Shown one piece after another: positions 19,417 to 25,000 of a stretch of 25,000 nucleotides of DNA; the first letter of the stretch is position 1, and each line of letters begins with the position of its first letter. The notes under the pieces were generated by a model. It worked only from the letters and a program-made list of their open reading frames with translations. It had not been told where the DNA came from and did not search any database. The stretch is from Halichondria panicea (lineage: Eukaryota > Porifera > Demospongiae > Suberitida > Halichondriidae), in contig NC_087388.1 in assembly GCF_963675165.1 (NCBI RefSeq), positions 3,357,547-3,382,546 on the forward strand, in the 5' to 3' direction. Position numbers and translations under genes: made by a program.

Positions 19417-20242
19417 TAACTAATTTTTCTGTATGAAATTACGATTATACGATTATTATAATTTGTCTGTGACAACCAGGTTTGTTATTACAGGTTTTTA
19501 CAACTTTCTTCGAAGGAGATTAGACTACCACTTGCCCAATTGAACTCCGGGACTTATCTGAGACGCTTACTGTTGGTCATAAAAAGTTAGTGTTTGGGAT
19601 AATAATAATTGTGTTAAAACAAGTTCGTGAGGTAATTCTGTAACTATAATATTGTATACTCCCAGGAGGTCACCCACTACCAATCTTTGCTCATACTTCG
19701 ATGTTGTTGGAAATGTCAGCCCGGTAGCACTTGATGAGACAAGTTCTGTGTCCCTTCAAAGAATGAGTACAGCTGTTGGTCTGGAAATTGATTTTATCCC
19801 CAGGATGCCAGTGACTACATACTTCTCCGTGGCCAACTTTTTGTTAGTAAGGCAGGAAGTAGAAACCAAAAGCGTAATAGCTCCACTGTAACCTATAGTG
19901 ATCGGTGTGTTTTGGAGTGATTCAAAAGTTTCTCACAAAAGAATGCCCTGAGAAGATACCTCTTGTATCCTCCACGAATGTGGATTTTCCTGAAGAAATT
20001 GACACTTATAAGCACTTACTCACTTCTGATTATGTGTCCGTAACAGGTCATCAGAGATTACTTGCTGTGAGAATATCAAATATTGCAATGATGTGCTTTG
20101 ATGTGTCCACTTCCACATCTTCTATTATCTGTTTTGTTGAAAGAAAGAGACACAAATTGATATTGATGTGTTGATGCGCATGTCTGTAAACTCCAATTAA
20201 ATGAACTTTGTGAAAAATTGTCATTCCTATAATGATTATTAA

Positions 20243-20274
20243 CCTCGAATCCAGGCCTCTGTCTGGATTCGAGG
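20243..20274. repeat. Perfect 12-bp hairpin
   Basis: CCTCGAATCCAG (20243-20254) pairs perfectly with CTGGATTCGAGG (20263-20274) around the 8-base loop GCCTCTGT. It lies about 70 bp beyond the last transposase-like fragment. It could be a tiny foldback element or an RNA hairpin; no TTTT run follows. Confidence 0.85.
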
Positions 20275-20345
20275 CTAGCGACTTCCTACCATGCATGCTT
20301 GTTTATATAGGTGAGTGTTGAGTATATATAGCATGCATTCCATGT

Positions 20346-20381
20346 ACAAATGCTGTTACAAATGCTGTTACAAATGCTGTT
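20346..20381. repeat. 12-bp unit in three perfect tandem copies
   Basis: ACAAATGCTGTT at 20346-20357, 20358-20369 and 20370-20381, followed by unrelated sequence. Confidence 0.95.
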
Positions 20382-20461
20382 ATCCATACATGTGTATAAC
20401 ACTTGTATAGATATTTATTATTAGAATACAGGGAACATGCACCCTCGAAAGGCCCAACTAG

Positions 20462-20889
20462 TATGGGGGGCCATTTGTTGTTATTTGCACACTTACCTCT
20501 CTGGTCGCAGTTGCTCTCTGGCCTCCTTCGCTCTGTGTCAGACTGTGGACCAGGAGGTGATCTGTTCATTGCGTTGGTAACTGCTTCTACAACAGCCAAA
20601 GATATGGCTTGGATTGTACTGATCTTGATCTCTCTTCCCATAGGCCATGTGGTTCTGAACTAAAATACTGCTATTGTGCGCATGCGCATAACAAGCCATA
20701 CAACTTTGCACATAAGCACATGTGCAGTCCTTTTTAGTGTGTGGACTAGAGGAACTCATGCAACAGATTTGAAAGTATTGTATACACAAACATTGACTAA
20801 ACAATAATACCATAAACCCAATGCTAAACAATGACATGATCTCTATACAATTGCAATAACTGTATTATGCAACAAATGGCCCCCCATAA
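20462..20889. mobile_element. 430-bp element with 19-bp terminal inverted repeats
   Basis: TATGGGGGGCCATTTGTTG at the left end (20462-20480) is matched by its reverse complement at the right end (20871-20889). ACTAG flanks the left end directly and occurs two bases beyond the right end, so a target duplication is possible but not clean. Inside is a minus-strand open stretch (ATG at 20641, ending at a GTAAGTGTGC donor near 20502) with MGREIKISTIQAISLAVVEAVTNAM; it could be the first exon of a parent transposon left by internal deletion. The element is too short to be autonomous. Confidence 0.75.
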
Positions 20890-20928
20890 ACTAGCGACAT
20901 AACGACGGTGACATATTCTGCCCCTTTC

Positions 20929-20952
20929 CACGTACAACCTCACGTACAACCT
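20929..20952. repeat. 12-bp perfect tandem duplication
   Basis: CACGTACAACCT at 20929-20940 and 20941-20952. Confidence 0.94.
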
Positions 20953-20960
20953 ACAATCTT

Positions 20961-21676
20961 AAACGGGTTGTCGACTCTCATTCAAACTGGTAGTTTTTCC
21001 TGAAGACCAAAGATGAACTTTAGGAGAGTCCTCTTCGTCCTGCTTCTTGACTCTGTTGTGACTTGCTCTCTGAAGCTCTGTGCGTTTAGGCAGGTCGTTG
21101 CCACATGGGAAAGGCACTACTGAGCCAATATAGAGTATTTTAGCAAAATGTTCTAGCCGTGTGTGCTCTAACAAACACGAAGCACTTTTGTTTAAATGTA
21201 ATGCTGAATTTTATCCATTGTTGCACTGTAAGCATTGTTGCACTGTAAGTTCCATGCGTGATACCTCGTCTCTACGCAGGACGGCAAGTAATACTATCGA
21301 GCACAATACTGAATAATTACCTGTTCATCGCCATATTAATTGTTGGCACGGATATACCTGCAATTAGACGATAATTCCTGTATGCAAAACCGGTTTCTTC
21401 TGGGTTCTGATCATCTCCAGAACTTAAACGTTTACAAGTACCAACTACCAGCTAGTTAATAATAGTGTATGTGTATACGTTAATGATTAAGATGATGTAA
21501 TGTTAGGTAAGCAGAAGAAGCAGAAGAAAAGAAGTACCGTTAATGGGTCAACCGGAGCTTCTTGTTTAGACGGTTGAGTTTCGACAGCTCTAACGGTCGA
21601 TCGTATGGGGTCACCGTTGTGTAGCTCCGTCTGAGCGGTTCCCAGACGACCACCGTCCCATTGCGACACGGTCATT
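20961..21676 (-). other. Possible short minus-strand gene, two candidate exons
   Basis: The candidate first exon begins with ATG near 21675 (MTVSQWDGGRLGTAQTELHN) and stays open to a GTAC donor near 21536. A second open stretch at about 20963-21124 follows an AG acceptor (ATTGGCTCAG) and contains a polar, basic sequence (PKRTELQRASHNRVKKQDEE) ending at a stop. Both have a more coding-like composition than their surroundings. The phases of the obvious donor and acceptor do not match in the most open frame; an alternative acceptor 3 bases further would. No family recognised. Confidence 0.28.
21216..21249. repeat. 17-bp perfect tandem duplication
   Basis: CATTGTTGCACTGTAAG at 21216-21232 and 21233-21249. 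Confidence 0.95.
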
Positions 21677-22181
21677 TTCTGCCACAGAGTATTTTTCCTA
21701 TGGCGTCTTTCAGCATGTCAACTCACATCACTCATGGAGTCTAGTCTTTTAAATCAAAGCCTTCATACTGAACATACCCCTACACAATCACTTGGATTGC
21801 AACGAAACAGAACGAAACTGTGCTTCTGGTCACCAAAAATGTGTGTGGTCTGTGTTTTCCCAATTTCGGATTGCTGGTCAGTACCTGAAGGTTTCAGACA
21901 ATGTTTAAAAAAATGTGGTTCGGAACCAAAAATGAAAATCGTTGGAACGGATCTGCTGTGGCCTGTGAAAATTTCCTAAAAGTTGGGCCGTTGCCACAAC
22001 TTTTGGTACCATTCAGAACCCAAAAATTAACCACAAAATTGGAAAACGGAGCGTCACCAGGCGCACAAATTTTCAAAAAACTTGTACCATTCCGAACGAA
22101 CTGTGCACGAGTGTCACCAGGCTGTGTTCATAAAAAAAAAACTTGTACATGACTGTGGGTTTTATAATAGAAATGTGGATG

Positions 22182-22216
22182 ACACTCAATATCCACACTC
22201 AATATCCACACTCAAT
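22182..22216. repeat. 13-bp unit in almost three tandem copies
   Basis: ACACTCAATATCC at 22182-22194 and 22195-22207, then ACACTCAAT at 22208-22216. Confidence 0.94.
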
Positions 22217-22517
22217 TATATTTTCTGCCTACAAGAAACATAGAATTTCAAGCTGTGTGGCAGGTACAAGATAGGCCCATGTACAGGAAACACCTACACA
22301 CAATATCATGTTTCTGCTGCAGACCATTAAATGTGTTTTTTACATTCTACCCGTTAGTTCACCTTTCATGTGCATAAAACATAGGTTACATGACTTCCAA
22401 CCCGTACCCTCCTCTCCTTTCGCAAAATGTTTGCATAGAAAATCTATACATTAGAAAATTATACAAAACACAAGAGTTCAGTCCAAGTAGGCATACCATA
22501 TGGAATTGGCATCTAGA

Positions 22518-22561
22518 CATCTTGATCCCACTGCCATCTTGATCCATCTTGATCCCACTGC
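22518..22561. repeat. 17-10-17 nested tandem duplication
   Basis: CATCTTGATCCCACTGC (22518-22534), then its first ten bases again (22535-22544), then the full 17 again (22545-22561). An 8-bp duplication (TGACCAGA, 22594-22609) lies close by. Confidence 0.93.
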
Positions 22562-23084
22562 ACGGTCCTGTGAGTTCGAGGTGTGCTTGTAGGTGACCAG
22601 ATGACCAGATCAAATTGAGAGTGTGTTACACATTTTTCTTGTTTAGAGCATTAATTAGAAAATCAAAACTGTGAAATTACCTAAGTTCTATGCGAATAAT
22701 TAGACTAAGAATTACCAATTTGTGTGAATCCTTAACACTGAAGCTACATACCATTTTGTTCTTTGTTCTTAATACGTGGCATAAAATAAAAAAAACTTGC
22801 CACTTCGAGCGAGGGTGTTACTTCAGGACAGGAGCTATAGCCAGAGAGGCACAAGCGTTTCGTTAGCATGAAATCGCACCACTTAGTTTTAACAGGAAGT
22901 GGTTACAGATATTTTTAACATTTTTCAATAATTAGAGTCACAAGCTTTGCTCAAGAAAGACACAATCTGGAAATATTGTTGTGTGTGAAGGCGATATACC
23001 TGTCGGGTAACAAGGTGGAGAAAAAACAAATGCATGCATGCTGCATGCCGTGCATCTATCATGTATTCTTCCAAACAAAAACAG

Positions 23085-23245
23085 TGATGGTAGCAGCGGT
23101 GATAGTGGCGTAGTGGCGGGATTAGTGATGGCGATGGCAGTGATGGACGGAGTGACAATAGCGCGGGATTAGTGAATAGTGATGCCATGCCGATGGCAGT
23201 GAGGCACTAAGCGGTGATGGCGATGGTAGTGATGGACTAAGCACT
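23085..23245. repeat. Degenerate GTGATGGCGATGG minisatellite
   Basis: About 160 bp built from irregular repeats of GTGATGG, GCGATGGCA and GGCGGGATTAGTGA. Larger blocks recur (GGGATTAGTGA at ~23118 and ~23165; GGTGATGGCGATGG at ~23213). It is G-rich and much less regular than the CA arrays. Confidence 0.8.
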
Positions 23246-23835
23246 AAATTCAAACACTGAAAAGAAATGCCTAGGTTGCTAAATCCAAGCCTGGCCATTT
23301 AAAGAAGATGCTGTTGTGGTAACCAGAAAAGTACACGCTGAGAAACAAGCACACGCTGAGAACAACAGCATCTATCAATTTGGCTGCACCAATTGATTAT
23401 ATGCACTCGTTTAAGCCATACCATAATTATTAGTAAGTGACTGTTCAGTGTCCCCCTCATCGATCATCGATTGATTTTGGTAGGGTAGCATTCAAAAACA
23501 TGCAGTGGTTAGGGGACTTGTGTTGGTGAGGTTTTAAAATGTTCTGCATGGGAATAACTGAGCTGAGAGAAGAATTTTGGCAGGGGTCCACATCCTGGGT
23601 CTTCGGATCAGTGGCGCAGATCCTGGGGTCTATTGGGAGCTGTGGGTCTGTCACAGTTAAAATTGTTCCTGGTTTGTTGCTTTGGGCGTTTTCTTTGTCT
23701 CCGTCCTGTTTTCTCTTTCTCTAACTCAATCTTTTCAATTCAAACATAGTAAACTTGTACCATGAAGATTGTTCTACACAGCATACATGCCAGTGTGCAT
23801 TGTACACATACATGGATTCCAACTTCCATATTTTA

Positions 23836-23865
23836 CCAAGTAGTCTTTCCCCAAGTAGTCTTTCC
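23836..23865. repeat. 15-bp perfect tandem duplication
   Basis: CCAAGTAGTCTTTCC at 23836-23850 and 23851-23865. Confidence 0.95.
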
Positions 23866-24180
23866 CCTTGGTAATGGGAGCACGGAAGCACGGATGTCTT
23901 TTTCGGTGACAGTTTTGTCGCAGTGCCAGGAAAACTTCTCTGTGTGGGAGATAAGATAAAGTAATGCAAGTAAAGTAGCTACAAGTATTAAACATGCATG
24001 TACGTGTACATCCAACACATTACAGGACAGTATATGCTCACTGTTTCGTAGCTGAAGTTCCTGCCATAATCTTGTTAAATATCTTCAAAATGGTTGATAA
24101 ATGAATGACTTGGTCACTCACTATCTTTATACTGCTGACACTCCAATCACAACCTGTTCAAATCAATCACCTTTGCCACT

Positions 24181-24206
24181 GCACTAATAGAATGCACTAA
24201 TAGAAG
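24181..24206. repeat. 12-13-bp tandem duplication
   Basis: GCACTAATAGAAT at 24181-24193 followed by GCACTAATAGAAG at 24194-24206. Confidence 0.93.
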
Positions 24207-25000
24207 ATCTAACCTTGAGTTGTTATTTCTTTGACTCTGCTGCTGTAACATGGTTGCTCTGCAAAGGTACAGAGACAGATCCATCCACGTCCACAGAGAC
24301 TAGCTATCTTTAATAGAGAGTAAGAGTAAGAGACGGCATCAAATTTTACCCGTTTTTTTCAAAAATATTATAGTCTATTGTAGACCTACAAGGTAAGCTA
24401 TACTACTGTGCATACTGTCTGAGAACATACCTTGCCCTTGGTGTCCTTTACAGTAACAACGGACGGTGAATAATACGCTTCCGTTCGATTCACGTTTTTC
24501 TGGTGCCGTAAAAACGGAACGGGAACTTTTATATGAGGGCTACTGTACATGCTTTCGATATGAGCTGAAATTTCTGTACAGCTCACTCGATTCCACAAAC
24601 AAAATTCAAACCAGGATCAGATCTATGATGACTCATAATGACGAAACACAGCCTTGAAAGATCTTCTGGTGAAATGGTGGCAAACAGTGCACACATAGTA
24701 CATTCTTCCACCATTCTTACACCAACAAAATAATATGCTTTGTATTATGCTGAAACTGCACTATCACCCATGCAGCAATCTCATTGGTCAACTAACTATA
24801 GCCCCAGGCAAAAAATGAATGGTGATGTAATAGAAATGCTATGCTAATGGCAACTGCAGCTTGAGAATGACTTCTATACACAAGATAGCTACTGTACCAT
24901 TGGCATTCCAGCGTCTGAAGTATCATTCTGGGAGTGAAGAGGTCATTACACTTTTCCAAGGTACTATCTATATGTACGTATGGCAACTATTTTCTCATGC

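Larger units (their letters stand above)
17311..20170 (+). pseudogene. EnSpm/CACTA-like transposase gene, heavily decayed
   Basis: Fragments in family order across several exons. An N-terminus starting MSDKSLSSRTRKRW leads to FPGSPLGSEEFTVAFMQLCQ, and RYCASCLKCL is a zinc-ribbon-like pair. FIINELPPSKR and VLEPVMKEISLLETEG lie at ~18130-18310, then VADLPAKAALLNCVQYNG and GCHTC (~18395-18500). GVVRRLLGLWFGSS (~18800-18850) is followed by YIGKKVNERLSAPFLISRLP (18920-18990), AFILYY and a leucine-rich helix (19040-19200), with weaker C-terminal pieces to about 20170. The D-L-P-A-K plus C-x-x-C arrangement is what I recall of animal transposase-domain proteins of the CMC/EnSpm type. Introns of 60-100 bp with GT/AG ends are visible. 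Lesions include tandem duplications at 17351 and 19110, a 7-bp insertion near 18464 and other indels. Element ends were not found. Confidence 0.62.
21680..22920. other. No recognisable gene; scattered duplications
   Basis: Open frames here are short and lack motifs. 21955-22105 contains a loosely repeated pair of segments (TGGTACCATTCAGAACC and TTGTACCATTCCGAACG, about 83 bases apart). No RNA gene or transposase motif was seen. Confidence 0.5.
23246..25000. other. No recognisable gene to window end
   Basis: Open frames are at most about 80 residues and carry no motif I know. Tandem duplications at 23836 and 24181 are listed separately. A gene starting or ending outside the window cannot be excluded. 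Confidence 0.5.

Noticed and set aside
22925-23188. Minus-strand open frame rich in Ser/Pro/His
   Set aside because: It lies over the GATGG-rich minisatellite; repeat translation.

Overview
The window looks like an intron-containing metazoan genome, most likely a demosponge of the Amphimedon type. The evidence is very short introns (52-88 bp) with clean GT/AG ends, AT-rich introns full of ATAATTATAAT-type motifs, and degenerate gene families that I recall as abundant in sponge and cnidarian genomes (an N-terminally charged kinase family, HECT ligases, integrase-domain proteins, BEN-like proteins, EnSpm/CACTA-like transposases). The organism is inference from remembered family resemblance; no database was searched. 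No rRNA, tRNA, bacterial gene or CRISPR array was seen.

Layout. 1-997 is a CA/TG microsatellite broken by regular G-runs, with an inverted middle. 998-3216 is mostly unique AT-rich DNA with a Pif1-helicase-like remnant on the minus strand. 3217-3443 and 11443-12940 are two more pieces of CA/GGGG array, and they appear to be one array split by a mobile element of about 8 kb (3444-11436). That element has 12-bp terminal inverted repeats (CAGGGGCGTAGC), a 6-bp flanking direct repeat (CACACC), and about 200 bp of roughly 90% identical subterminal inverted repeat. It carries two convergent multi-exon genes: a DDE integrase-like recombinase (plus, 4135-6337) and a CUE+HECT E3 ubiquitin ligase (minus, 6533-10975). 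Both ATGs lie about 70-80 bp inside the subterminal repeats. Each gene also carries a smaller inverted-repeat element in an intron. Both genes are broken: the integrase by two small indels, the ligase by two frameshifts and a stop codon just before its catalytic cysteine.

12.9-25 kb is a graveyard of further genes, all on the plus strand unless noted: a kinase C-lobe fragment, a BEN-like multi-exon gene, a minus-strand coiled-coil ORF, a kinase N-lobe fragment, a long decayed EnSpm/CACTA-like transposase gene, a 430-bp inverted-repeat element, and then mostly unassigned sequence.

A second pattern runs through the whole window: at least 20 short perfect tandem duplications (units of 8-17 bp, normally two or three copies). 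Several sit inside coding exons and are exactly the lesions that break the reading frame; taking one extra copy away restores both homology and splice phase. Either the locus has accumulated microduplications or the assembly has failed to collapse short overlaps; raw reads would tell which.
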